IMG/VR virus record: IMGVR_UViG_3300010371_000082
Span: 1 to 33,607 of that record
Length of the DNA stretch: 33,607 nucleotides
From: a virus
Strand: one strand, 5' to 3'
Shown: positions 1-5,248 of the stretch, in pieces
Position numbering within the stretch: position 1 is the first letter of the stretch
Layout of the letters: each line of letters begins with the position of its first letter
Program-made: the position numbers and the translations under genes
Notes under the pieces: model-generated
Told to the model about the DNA's origin: nothing
The model's database searches: none
The model's input: only the letters and a program-made list of their open reading frames with translations

Positions 1-29
1 AGCGCTCCTCCCCGCTACGAAGCACGCGG

Positions 30-365
30 ATGAAGCGGAAGCCCCCGAGGCGCCTATCGCGTCCCGGCGCTGACCCGGCGTACGTCTCGTGGCTGCACGC
101 CCGGCCGTGCGTCGGCCCCAAGGTCGACTCGTTCCACCGCTGCTGCGGCCGCCTCGAGCAATCCCACCTGCGCAGCATGACCGGGATGGGCCGCAAGGAG
201 CCCGATAAGCGCTCGGTCACCATGTGCTCGGAGCTCCACCGAGAGTGGGAGCAGCACCGGGGCGTGTTCCTCGGGATGTCGAAGTCGGACCGGCTGGCGT
301 GGGTGATTCTGCGCATCGCAGAGGAGCACCTCGCGTACCAGCTCGGCGGCGGGGTTCTGGCGTGA
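30..365 (+). CDS. HNH-type putative nuclease (DUF968/Ref-like)
   Basis: This 111-residue protein has the layout of small phage HNH-like proteins (DUF968/Ref-like). Cys27, Cys38-Cys39 and His46 are followed by GMGRKEPD (residues 53-60), then Cys66, His70 and His76 in a CSELHREWEQH context. The conserved G-x-K-x-x-D step before the C/H cluster is typical of that group. Members are thought to bind zinc and nick or process DNA during phage recombination, and cytoplasmic action is expected. The start is the first ATG; the window edge lies just upstream, so upstream context is missing. Its stop overlaps the GTG of the next gene, so it is part of the early plus-strand operon. Family assignment comes from motif pattern only. 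Confidence 0.6.
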   Translation: MKRKPPRRLSRPGADPAYVSWLHARPCVGPKVDSFHRCCGRLEQSHLRSMTGMGRKEPDKRSVTMCSELHREWEQHRGVFLGMSKSDRLAWVILRIAEEHLAYQLGGGVLA

Positions 366-844
366 GCTTCGCCGAGGGCACGACCGTCCCGGTGGAGCGA
401 AGCCGGGCGGAGATTGAGGCCACGGTTACTCGCTACGGCGCAACGCGCTTCGCCTCTGGCTGGGACGGCGACAAGGCGGCGATCAACTTCGTGGCGCGCG
501 GCCGACTAGTCCGGTTTGTGCTCCCGCTTCCGACGCGAGAGACGGTACTAGCCGCGCTCAAGAAGACCGATCGGTATCGGTGGCGGACGCCGGCAGAAGG
601 TGTCATCACGGACGCGCTAGCGAAAGAACTACGTCGTCGGTGGCGCTGCCTATTGCTCGCCATCAAGTCAAAGCTGGAAATCGTAGAGACCGGCATCGAG
701 ACGTTCGAGCAGGCGTTCTTAGCGAACATCGTCACCGCCGGCAACCTGACCATCTACGAGCGCATCACACTCGCTGACTCACCGGTTAAGATGCTAGCCG
801 CTGCGGAGGAGGTTAAGATGCTAGCCGCTGCGGAGGATTCATGA
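362..844 (+). CDS. conserved hypothetical early protein, 160 aa
   Basis: I do not recognise this protein. The start is taken as the GTG at 362, which overlaps the preceding stop as GTGA, the coupling used throughout this operon; a longer in-frame ATG at 224 would run deep into the previous gene. The body is mixed alpha/beta, with a basic segment (KELRRRWRCLLLAIKSKLE) near the middle. It ends in a duplicated peptide, VKMLAAAEE then VKMLAAAED, encoded by a perfect 27-bp tandem repeat. The following gene starts within its stop (ATGA). Position beside nuclease- and replication-type genes suggests a role in DNA metabolism, but nothing in the sequence fixes one. Confidence 0.7.
   Translation: MSFAEGTTVPVERSRAEIEATVTRYGATRFASGWDGDKAAINFVARGRLVRFVLPLPTRETVLAALKKTDRYRWRTPAEGVITDALAKELRRRWRCLLLAIKSKLEIVETGIETFEQAFLANIVTAGNLTIYERITLADSPVKMLAAAEEVKMLAAAEDS
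784..837 (+). repeat. perfect 27-bp tandem duplication inside a gene
   Basis: Two identical 27-bp units lie head to tail at 784-810 and 811-837. The unit is a multiple of three and duplicates nine residues at the C-terminus of the 160-aa protein. Identity without drift suggests a recent slippage event. Confidence 0.95.
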
Positions 845-1008
845 GGTCCCCCGAGCGCGCCGCCGCCATCGCTGCAGCAGACGCCGCGTGGGAACGCTGG
901 TGGGAATCAGAGGGGACGCTATTCCCCGATCTGTCCCTGCTCGAGGCGGCCAAGGAGGCCGAGAGGCGTTTTGAGGCCGTGTTCTGGAGGGAGTGGCGCT
1001 CGCAATGA
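841..1008 (+). CDS. small early protein, 55 aa
   Basis: This 55-residue reading frame starts at an ATG overlapping the previous stop (ATGA) and ends in an ATGA overlap with the next gene, so it fits the operon exactly. It is rich in Ala, Glu, Arg and Trp (AAWERWWE near residues 16-23, VFWREWRSQ at the C-terminus) and should be mostly helical and amphipathic. I recognise no family. The exact overlaps at both ends are the main reason to believe it is translated. Confidence 0.65.
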   Translation: MRSPERAAAIAAADAAWERWWESEGTLFPDLSLLEAAKEAERRFEAVFWREWRSQ

Positions 1009-1604
1009 AGGTCGCCGCTCTCTACGTCGAGACCGGCGGATGCTATTTCGGCCTGCCCGACGTCGACCCGTGGGACAAAGAGCGGGACGCGAGGCTGTAC
1101 GCGGGACCGTGGCCGGTTGTGGCGCATCCGCCGTGTCAACTCTGGGTGAACATGGCCGGCGTGAACTTTCGGCGCTACGGCAAACCGAAGAACCGTCCCG
1201 GCAACGACAGTGGTTGTTTCGCGCGAGCCCTTGAGGCCGTGCGGCGCTGGGGCGGCGTACTTGAGCACCCTGCTGGATCGTTCGCCTGGTCTACGTTCGC
1301 CCTGCAAAGACCGTCCGGTGTAGGTAATTGGATCGGCGGAAGGGAGAACCGCTCGGCATACGTCGCCGAGGTGTGGCAGAGCGCCTATGGGCATCGAGCT
1401 CGCAAACGCACGTGGCTCTATTGCGTGCCGCCGGGAGCTCTCCCCGTGCTCAATGGCATCCAACCCTCAGGCGCTCATCAAATCGGATGGTTCGACCGCA
1501 TCAAGCCGACGTTGTCGAAGAAGGCCGCGAACGCCACCCCAATCCCCTTCCGAGACCTCCTTCTCAGCATCGCTCGCAGCGCGCGCGCAGAGGTTGCCGC
1601 TTGA
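1005..1604 (+). CDS. minimal cytosine-C5 methyltransferase-like phage protein
   Basis: The 199-residue protein belongs, by pattern, to a widespread phage group distantly resembling DNA cytosine-5 methyltransferases. It has an N-terminal strand (KVAALYVETGG), then VVAHPPCQLW (residues 38-47), which matches the Pro-Cys catalytic loop, and GGVLEHPAGS (residues 83-92), resembling the region after motif VI. The usual N-terminal F-x-G-x-G cofactor loop and the large target-recognition domain are absent, and length is about half that of a normal enzyme. It may still be a compact modification enzyme or a non-catalytic derivative. The start at 1005 is preferred over 993 because it gives the ATGA overlap. 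The downstream gene starts in its stop (TTGA). Confidence 0.6.
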   Translation: MKVAALYVETGGCYFGLPDVDPWDKERDARLYAGPWPVVAHPPCQLWVNMAGVNFRRYGKPKNRPGNDSGCFARALEAVRRWGGVLEHPAGSFAWSTFALQRPSGVGNWIGGRENRSAYVAEVWQSAYGHRARKRTWLYCVPPGALPVLNGIQPSGAHQIGWFDRIKPTLSKKAANATPIPFRDLLLSIARSARAEVAA

Positions 1605-2257
1605 AGCGGGCGGCCCACAGGGCACGCATCGTCTGCTCGGCCTGCCACGACAAGGGTCCCGGAGTCGAGCTGACCACGCTTTCGGTGGTGGTGAAGGCGG
1701 GAGGCCCTGAGCTCCTGGCGCTCTGCCTGGACTGCGTTGGTGAGCTGATCACGGTCTGTCAACGCAACGTCAACGCAAGTGCCAACGCTAGCGTTAACGC
1801 AGGCTCAACGCAGAGACCAACGCAAGGTCAACGCAAGGTAAACGCAACCGAAAACGCACCGATTAACGGGTATGTTTCTGGATCTGATTCTGATCTTTCT
1901 CTTCTTCCTCTCGAAGCCTCTGATCCGGAGCGCGCGCGCGTAGAGCCAAAGTATTCCGCGGAGTTCGAAGCGTTCTGGGCGCAGTGCCAGGGCAAGAAGG
2001 GGAACAAGTGGCCAGCGTTCAAGCACTTCCAACGCTTGAAGCCGCCGGTAGCGTTAACGGTCCAACGCTGGAACCTCTGGATGGCCACAACGCAGTGGCA
2101 ACGCGGCTACTCGAAGCACATGGAAGGCTGGCTCAACGCAAGGGGATGGGAGAACGAGCCGGACCCGTCCGAGTTCGACAACGCACCGTCAACGCTACCC
2201 GCCAAGGTGGCCGCCAGTCGCGCCACGGTGACGGCCTGGGCGAAAGGAACCGGATGA
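1601..2257 (+). CDS. lambda O-like replication initiator with internal origin
   Basis: This 218-residue protein probably initiates phage replication. It starts at a TTG overlapping the previous stop (TTGA). An N-terminal zinc-ribbon-like part has C-x2-C pairs at residues 12/15 and 42/45. Residues 53-100 are low-complexity, Asn/Ala/Gln/Ser rich, and lie over the iteron array. Residues 118-187 match the C-terminal pattern common in phage replication proteins: EFEAFW, a basic GKKGNKWPA turn, an aromatic-rich helix, and WLNARGWEN at the end. The neighbour downstream resembles a helicase loader, the same order as lambda O-P. The N-terminus is not the usual winged-helix origin-binding domain, so the DNA-binding part is either this zinc region or very diverged. 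Confidence 0.6.
   Translation: MKRAAHRARIVCSACHDKGPGVELTTLSVVVKAGGPELLALCLDCVGELITVCQRNVNASANASVNAGSTQRPTQGQRKVNATENAPINGYVSGSDSDLSLLPLEASDPERARVEPKYSAEFEAFWAQCQGKKGNKWPAFKHFQRLKPPVALTVQRWNLWMATTQWQRGYSKHMEGWLNARGWENEPDPSEFDNAPSTLPAKVAASRATVTAWAKGTG
1761..1915 (+). other. putative replication origin: nine AACGC iterons plus AT-rich tract
   Basis: AACGC starts at 1761, 1772, 1784, 1796, 1807, 1819, 1830, 1841 and 1853, a spacing of 11 or 12 bp, close to one helical turn. Most copies extend to CAACGCAA; the copy at 1796 lies in the palindrome GCGTTAACGC (1791-1800). The repeat is read in all three codon phases (Asn-Ala, Gln-Arg and Thr-Gln), so selection is on the DNA and not on the peptide. 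Immediately downstream, 1871-1910 is about 38% GC and pyrimidine-rich, a candidate unwinding element. Iterons followed by an AT-rich stretch inside the initiator gene is the arrangement of lambda ori. Seven further AACGC copies occur at 2031-2195. Confidence 0.72.
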
Positions 2258-2574
2258 CCAAGCGCGAAAAATTCGGGGTGGTGCTGCAGACGCTGGCCGA
2301 GACCTTCAACCGCCAGATCACGCCGCTGATGCTCGAAGGCTACTGGATGGGTCTCCAGGACCTCCCGGAGACCGAGATAGCAGCGGCTGCCAGGCTGGCG
2401 CTGCGCGCGTGCAGGTTCATGCCGACCCCGGCCGACATCCGCGGGTTCGTGCGCGACGTCAGGGCCAATGGCCTGGCGCGCTCCACGACTCTCCTGCTCG
2501 AGGCGCAGCGGGACTGCGTGCCGGCGACGGCGGACCAGCTGGCGGAGCTCCGACAGGGAAAGGTGGGAGCGTGA
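2254..2574 (+). CDS. helicase-loader-like protein (G40P loader/inhibitor type)
   Basis: The 106-residue protein begins at an ATG overlapping the initiator stop (ATGA). Its pattern, a helix with LAETFNRQITPLMLEGYW (residues 14-31), then LQDLPETEIAAAARLALR and FMPTPADIRGF, matches small phage replication proteins of the G40P loader/inhibitor (gp39) type, which bind the replicative helicase and deliver it to the initiator-bound origin. Placement directly after an O-like initiator supports this. It lacks an ATP-binding loop, as expected for this class and unlike DnaC. No replicative helicase gene is visible in the window, so the phage may use the host DnaB or encode one outside. Confidence 0.6.
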   Translation: MTKREKFGVVLQTLAETFNRQITPLMLEGYWMGLQDLPETEIAAAARLALRACRFMPTPADIRGFVRDVRANGLARSTTLLLEAQRDCVPATADQLAELRQGKVGA

Positions 2575-2813
2575 GTAGGCTTGTTTATACGCGCGGGGCG
2601 AAGCGGAGCGGCGGCGGGAAGTTGAGCGAGAAAACCAAACCAGGCGCGCTTCCGTTTTTCAGCACTGAGGAGATTTTCGTCAACCGGAAGGATCCGAAGT
2701 ACCTGGAGGCACGAAGCCGCATAATTCGGGTCGACCGCCACTTCGCCCTCAAGCGCCTTGTCGAGGCTCGCAAGTTCATTGCCGGGGTCAAGGCCAGAAA
2801 GGCGGGAGCGTGA
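2571..2813 (+). CDS. small basic hypothetical protein, 80 aa
   Basis: The start is the GTG at 2571, which overlaps the preceding stop as GTGA; an in-frame ATG at 2409 would overlap the loader gene extensively. The protein is strongly basic (RGAKRSGGGK near the N-terminus, a Lys/Arg-rich C-terminal helix), which would suit nucleic-acid binding. I recognise no family. It ends in a GTGA overlap with the next gene. Confidence 0.6.
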   Translation: MSRLVYTRGAKRSGGGKLSEKTKPGALPFFSTEEIFVNRKDPKYLEARSRIIRVDRHFALKRLVEARKFIAGVKARKAGA

Positions 2814-3226
2814 GCCAAGCCGAGTACAAGCGCACCCTGTACCTCGAGGCGGTCAAGGCCGGCCTCTGTGTCATGTGCAGACGCCGCTCCTCGGACGATG
2901 GAAAGACCAGGTGCGCGACGTGCCGCGCTCGGCAGAACGACAGGGAGGGCAAGCGCGGCCGCCCCAAGTCGGACCCCACCCTCTGCCTGGTGGTGACCTG
3001 CCTTCGCCCCGCCGCCGCCTCTCGCCTCTGCCGCAAGCACTACGACGCCCAACCGGGGCGACAGAGCTGGTCCACGCCGGGCGGCAGCAAGAGCGAGTGG
3101 GGACCGGCGGACGCCCGCCTAGCTGCGGCCGGGCGCTGCCCCTGCGGCCTCCTGCTTCCCTGCGACTGCGGAAAGACCCGCGCGACGCTCTTGCACGCTG
3201 CCACGTCGCGGCCAGGAGCCCAATGA
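2810..3226 (+). CDS. small multi-zinc-ribbon protein
   Basis: This 138-residue protein starts at a GTG overlapping the previous stop. It contains several cysteine pairs: CVMC (residues 20-23), CATC about 15 residues later, a C-x5-C-x8-C-x2-H segment around residues 59-77, and CPCGLLLPCDCG near the C-terminus. The first part, CVMCRRR then CATCRARQ, resembles the zinc-ribbon segment of small phage proteins with a Cys4 knuckle followed by a basic helix. It probably binds nucleic acid or another protein in the early replication region. The next gene overlaps its stop (ATGA). Confidence 0.6.
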   Translation: MSQAEYKRTLYLEAVKAGLCVMCRRRSSDDGKTRCATCRARQNDREGKRGRPKSDPTLCLVVTCLRPAAASRLCRKHYDAQPGRQSWSTPGGSKSEWGPADARLAAAGRCPCGLLLPCDCGKTRATLLHAATSRPGAQ

Positions 3227-3522
3227 GCGCCTGCCTCGTCGAGGCCCGCACCGGCAGGCCCTGCGCGAGCTGCATGCGGCGGTATCTGTCCCGGGGCCCG
3301 CAGGTGGGCGGCAGTCGATACCAAACCGCTCGCGCCTCCGGCATGTGCGGCTGGTGCCGGCATCGGCCGGCCGGTCGCGGGGCGCTGTGTCCCGGCTGCT
3401 ACGACAAACAGGCTGCCCGCAACCGGAAGATCCCCCGCAAGACGGGGCGTCGCTGGATCTGCCGCAACTGCGATGGGCGCGGCCACTCGGCCAAGACGTG
3501 CCACCTCGGGTCAACGGCATGA
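3223..3522 (+). CDS. zinc-binding protein with C-terminal CCHC knuckle
   Basis: The start is the ATG at 3223, which overlaps the previous stop. The 99-residue protein has CASC (residues 14-17), CGWC with a following CPGC (a four-Cys ribbon), a basic linker (NRKIPRKTGRRW), and then CRNCDGRGHSAKTC, a perfect C-x2-C-x4-H-x4-C zinc knuckle. Such knuckles bind single-stranded RNA or DNA in retroviral nucleocapsid and related cellular proteins; they are less usual in phages. The role is unknown, but single-stranded nucleic-acid binding is a reasonable inference. Downstream gene overlap is ATGA. Confidence 0.65.
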   Translation: MSACLVEARTGRPCASCMRRYLSRGPQVGGSRYQTARASGMCGWCRHRPAGRGALCPGCYDKQAARNRKIPRKTGRRWICRNCDGRGHSAKTCHLGSTA

Positions 3523-3767
3523 GCGCGCCCGTTGTTTTACGTGGAACCTCGGCTATTTCGACCTACGTCGTCGTCCGTCTGCCGCACGGAGACGGCATGG
3601 CGCGCAAGCCCCCGGCGCTGGCGCGGCTCCTCTCGCGGTCGGGGGGCAAGGTCACCGTGAGCCTGCGGCGCGGGCACCGCGCGTGGGCGGGACCGCGGGA
3701 GCTGGACGCCTCGGCAGTGATACGAGAGGCGACGCCGCGGGAGGTGACGTTGGGGTTTCCGGTCTAG
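3519..3767 (+). CDS. small basic hypothetical protein, last gene of early plus operon
   Basis: The 82-residue frame starts at an ATG in the previous stop. It is Arg/Pro rich, with repeated short beta-strand patterns (STYVVVRLPHG, GKVTVSLRRGH), and I recognise no family. It ends at 3767 where the convergent minus-strand operon ends, and its last codons lie over one arm of ribozyme A on the opposite strand. This is the last gene before the strand switch. Confidence 0.55.
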   Translation: MSAPVVLRGTSAISTYVVVRLPHGDGMARKPPALARLLSRSGGKVTVSLRRGHRAWAGPRELDASAVIREATPREVTLGFPV

Positions 3768-3824
3768 GGTCTCATCAGCGCCGGCATTACCGGCGGACGG
3801 GGCTCGCGCCCCGTTTCGGCCTAG
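3764..3824 (-). ncRNA. type II hammerhead ribozyme A
   Basis: Read on the minus strand from 3824 down, all conserved hammerhead elements are present in type II order. Stem II 5' arm ends in C (3818), then GAA (3817-3815). Stem III is seven pairs, 3814-3808 with 3803-3797, starting with the required A-U pair and closed by a GCGA tetraloop. The cleavage-site C is at 3796. Stem I is six pairs, 3795-3790 with 3784-3779, loop UAAUG. CUGAUGA follows (3778-3772), then the G of stem II (3771). Stem II has the core C-G pair, a small internal loop, and five outer pairs (3824-3820 with 3768-3764). Predicted cleavage is between 3796 and 3795. The TAG stop of the upstream gene (3823-3821) is inside stem II. 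Confidence 0.93.
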
Positions 3825-4012
3825 TATGCGCCGCAGGTGCAGTTCGCGTCGGGCGTCTCGTAGTCCCAGCAGACGCACGCGGCGCGGCCGATGACCTTGC
3901 GGAGTTCGCGGCGTTTATCGCGCTCTTCGATGCGTCTCGTCCCCTTGTCCGGACTCCCTTCAGGGTCTCTCTGTCGGTCACAGGGACCGGCGGAGGTGCA
4001 GGGGGAGGTCAT
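3821..4012 (-). CDS. small Cys-rich protein, third gene of ribozyme-bracketed cassette
   Basis: The 63-residue frame starts at an ATG overlapping the upstream stop (ATGA on the minus strand) and ends with TAG within ribozyme A. The sequence has two N-terminal cysteines, a charged central helix (RRIEERDKRRELRKV), and a C-terminal cluster CVCWDYETPDANCTCG. I recognise no family. The four C-terminal cysteines could bind a metal. Its exact overlap with the upstream gene and position between two ribozymes argue that it is a real cassette member. Confidence 0.6.
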   Translation of the reverse strand: MTSPCTSAGPCDRQRDPEGSPDKGTRRIEERDKRRELRKVIGRAACVCWDYETPDANCTCGAY

Positions 4013-4251
4013 CAGCGCCACCGGGCCGCGCCGTGCGTGCGCCCGTAGGGAGGCCAGATCGGCTCGCCATCCAGCGATGCGAGCCGATCGTTGCGTCGCC
4101 TGGCGATCACCGCCGAGGTGATGCCGCCGCGAGCTCTTATGACGCGGTTCCGCTCCTCGACATCCGACTCGGCCTCCGACTCTGTCGCTCGGACAGGCCC
4201 CGACCAGTCGGTCAGGGTCTCGTAGGCGCGATACTCTCCGCCGCCGCCCAT
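4012..4251 (-). CDS. small hypothetical protein, second cassette gene
   Basis: The start chosen is the ATG at 4251, which overlaps the upstream TAA by one base (TAATG); an ATG five codons earlier would overlap more. The 79-residue protein begins MGGGGEYRAYETL, has an acidic middle, and then a basic segment (VIRARGGITSAVIARRRNDRL). I recognise no family. It lies wholly within the 706-nt RNA that would be released by the two ribozymes. Confidence 0.6.
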   Translation of the reverse strand: MGGGGEYRAYETLTDWSGPVRATESEAESDVEERNRVIRARGGITSAVIARRRNDRLASLDGEPIWPPYGRTHGAARWR

Positions 4252-4448
4252 TATGCAACCTCCCACTCACGGACCTGGTGGCTGCCGTCGAGCGCGGTCC
4301 GCGCCGCCTCAAGATCGTCGTCGTCGATGGTCACGATAACGACCTTGCCTCCGTTGTGCTTCGCACTCGCGCTCCGGATGTCGGCCAGTATGTCGGCCCG
4401 GCGAGCGTCAGAATTGTTCGTCATCACGATCCGCAGCTTCGTCGTCAT
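4251..4448 (-). CDS. small alpha/beta protein, first cassette gene
   Basis: The 65-residue protein starts MTTKLRIVMTN. The ATG at 4448 is chosen because AAGGAG (4460-4455) lies six bases upstream; earlier in-frame ATGs sit on or before that site. The body is a short ferredoxin-like pattern: strand, helix (ARRADILADIRSASAK), strand (KVVIVTID), an acidic DDDD turn, then helix. It could be a small regulator but no family is recognised. The ribosome-binding site lies 13 bases beyond ribozyme B, so this would be the first gene read on the released RNA. Confidence 0.65.
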   Translation of the reverse strand: MTTKLRIVMTNNSDARRADILADIRSASAKHNGGKVVIVTIDDDDLEAARTALDGSHQVREWEVA

Positions 4449-4473
4449 CGTCATCTCCTTGTTGGCGTCCATC

Positions 4474-4527
4474 GGGCTCATCAGTCGGCGCACTACGCCG
4501 AGACGCGGCCGCAGCCGCGTTTCGCCC
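4474..4527 (-). ncRNA. type II hammerhead ribozyme B
   Basis: Read on the minus strand from 4527 down: stem II 5' arm GGGC (4527-4524), GAA (4523-4521), stem III of seven pairs (4520-4514 with 4509-4503, A-U first, loop UGCG), cleavage-site C at 4502, stem I of six pairs (4501-4496 with 4490-4485, loop UAGUG), CUGAUGA (4484-4478), and stem II 3' arm GCCC (4477-4474), a perfect four-pair stem. Every invariant core base is present. Compared with ribozyme A, five of six stem I pairs and one stem III pair differ but still pair. Predicted cleavage is between 4502 and 4501. It begins at the last base of the TAG stop (4529-4527) of the secreted-protein gene. Confidence 0.95.
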
Positions 4528-4775
4528 TACCTGTACGACGTCTTCCGTCCGCCGTGGCTCCGTGCGGGCGAGCCATCCGCCCAGGAAGCCACGCCACCGT
4601 GTCCCGAGCAAGCCCCCCGGTGCTCCGCCGGGTTGGTGCCCATCATGGTCTTGCCGTCGTTGCAGGTGGCCACGGGGACGAGCTCCGGTTTCTTGGTGGC
4701 GGCCGGCGCGGCGAGCGCCAGCGAACCCGAGAAGGCGGCGAGCGAGAGAGCGAGGATGGCGATGCGGATTTTCAT
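4527..4775 (-). CDS. secreted DUF3761-like protein with signal peptide
   Basis: The 82-residue protein starts at an ATG with AAAGGA six bases upstream. Residues 1-23 form a classic signal peptide: MKIRIAI basic start, hydrophobic core, then SLALAAPA with a likely signal-peptidase I site after Ala22 or Ala23. The mature part has ATCNDGKTMMGTN and GACSGHGGVASW, the pattern of the small DUF3761 family (C-x-D-G, a gap, then G-A-C-x-x-H-G-G-V). Cys38 and Cys56 could form a disulfide in the periplasm or outside the cell. DUF3761 function is unknown. A secreted protein in an early phage operon suggests modification of the host envelope or exclusion of other phages, which is inference. The stop runs into ribozyme B. 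Confidence 0.75.
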   Translation of the reverse strand: MKIRIAILALSLAAFSGSLALAAPAATKKPELVPVATCNDGKTMMGTNPAEHRGACSGHGGVASWADGSPARSHGGRKTSYR

Positions 4776-4797
4776 GGCGGGTCCTTTCGTGTGGGGT

Positions 4798-4819
4798 TTT
4801 TGCAGTGATTTTGCAGTAA
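4798..4819. repeat. 11-bp tandem repeat between two minus-strand genes
   Basis: TTTTGCAGTGA (4798-4808) is followed directly by TTTTGCAGTAA (4809-4819), ten of eleven bases alike. It occupies much of the 47-bp gap between the 141-aa gene and the secreted-protein gene. It may be a protein-binding site or chance; no promoter boxes are clear beside it. Confidence 0.5.
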
Positions 4820-4822
4820 CGG

Positions 4823-5248
4823 TCACTCTTGGGTATCGCAGGGCGCGTCGGCATCGTTGCCGCGTGCGTGGCCGGCGCAGAGGCAGCCCATCGAGGCGGC
4901 GCACGGCGGGACGCGCTCCGGCTGCTGCGCGAGGTCGATAAACTGCTGCACGTAGCGGCGTGCCTCCCATCGGTCGCGGCAGACACCGGACTCGTCGAGG
5001 AGAAGCGCCAACGCCTCGGCCGTCCCTTCGAGGTGCGGCTTACTCTCCGAGATGCAGGCGACAAACGCGCGCGCGGCGTCCAGCTGCAGGCCGCAGGCAT
5101 CACAGGGATCGGCGTCCGCGTCCGCGACCTCCAAAAGGAATTCTCGGACCTCATCCGTCTCGATCTGAAGACCACTACACGCGGTGGCGCGATAGATCTC
5201 GTTCTCCATCGTGAGCGCTTGGTTTTGGATCTCGGTGAGAGTGGCCAT
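4823..5248 (-). CDS. Cys-rich hypothetical protein, first gene of minus operon
   Basis: The 141-residue protein starts at MATLTEIQ. The ATG at 5248 is chosen because AGGAGG lies seven bases upstream, and the ATG ten codons earlier has no such site. The protein is acidic with many cysteines: DPCDACG in the middle, a CRDRWEARRYVQQF helix, and PPCAASMGCLCAG near the C-terminus. Early sequence is helical (IQNQALTMENEIYRA). I recognise no family; metal binding by the cysteines is possible. It is the first gene after the divergent promoter region, so it and the four downstream genes probably form one transcript. Confidence 0.65.
   Translation of the reverse strand: MATLTEIQNQALTMENEIYRATACSGLQIETDEVREFLLEVADADADPCDACGLQLDAARAFVACISESKPHLEGTAEALALLLDESGVCRDRWEARRYVQQFIDLAQQPERVPPCAASMGCLCAGHARGNDADAPCDTQE

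Noticed and set aside
3796-3817. GC-rich hairpin plus TTTC between convergent genes read as a bidirectional terminator
   Set aside because: The hairpin is stem III of ribozyme A, and the same architecture recurs at 4503-4523 between two co-directional genes. The T run is only three bases. A secondary terminator role is not excluded.
4009-4015. CUGAUGA on the minus strand between two small genes
   Set aside because: It is the ATGA stop/start overlap; no GAA plus stem III hairpin lies upstream in the transcript.
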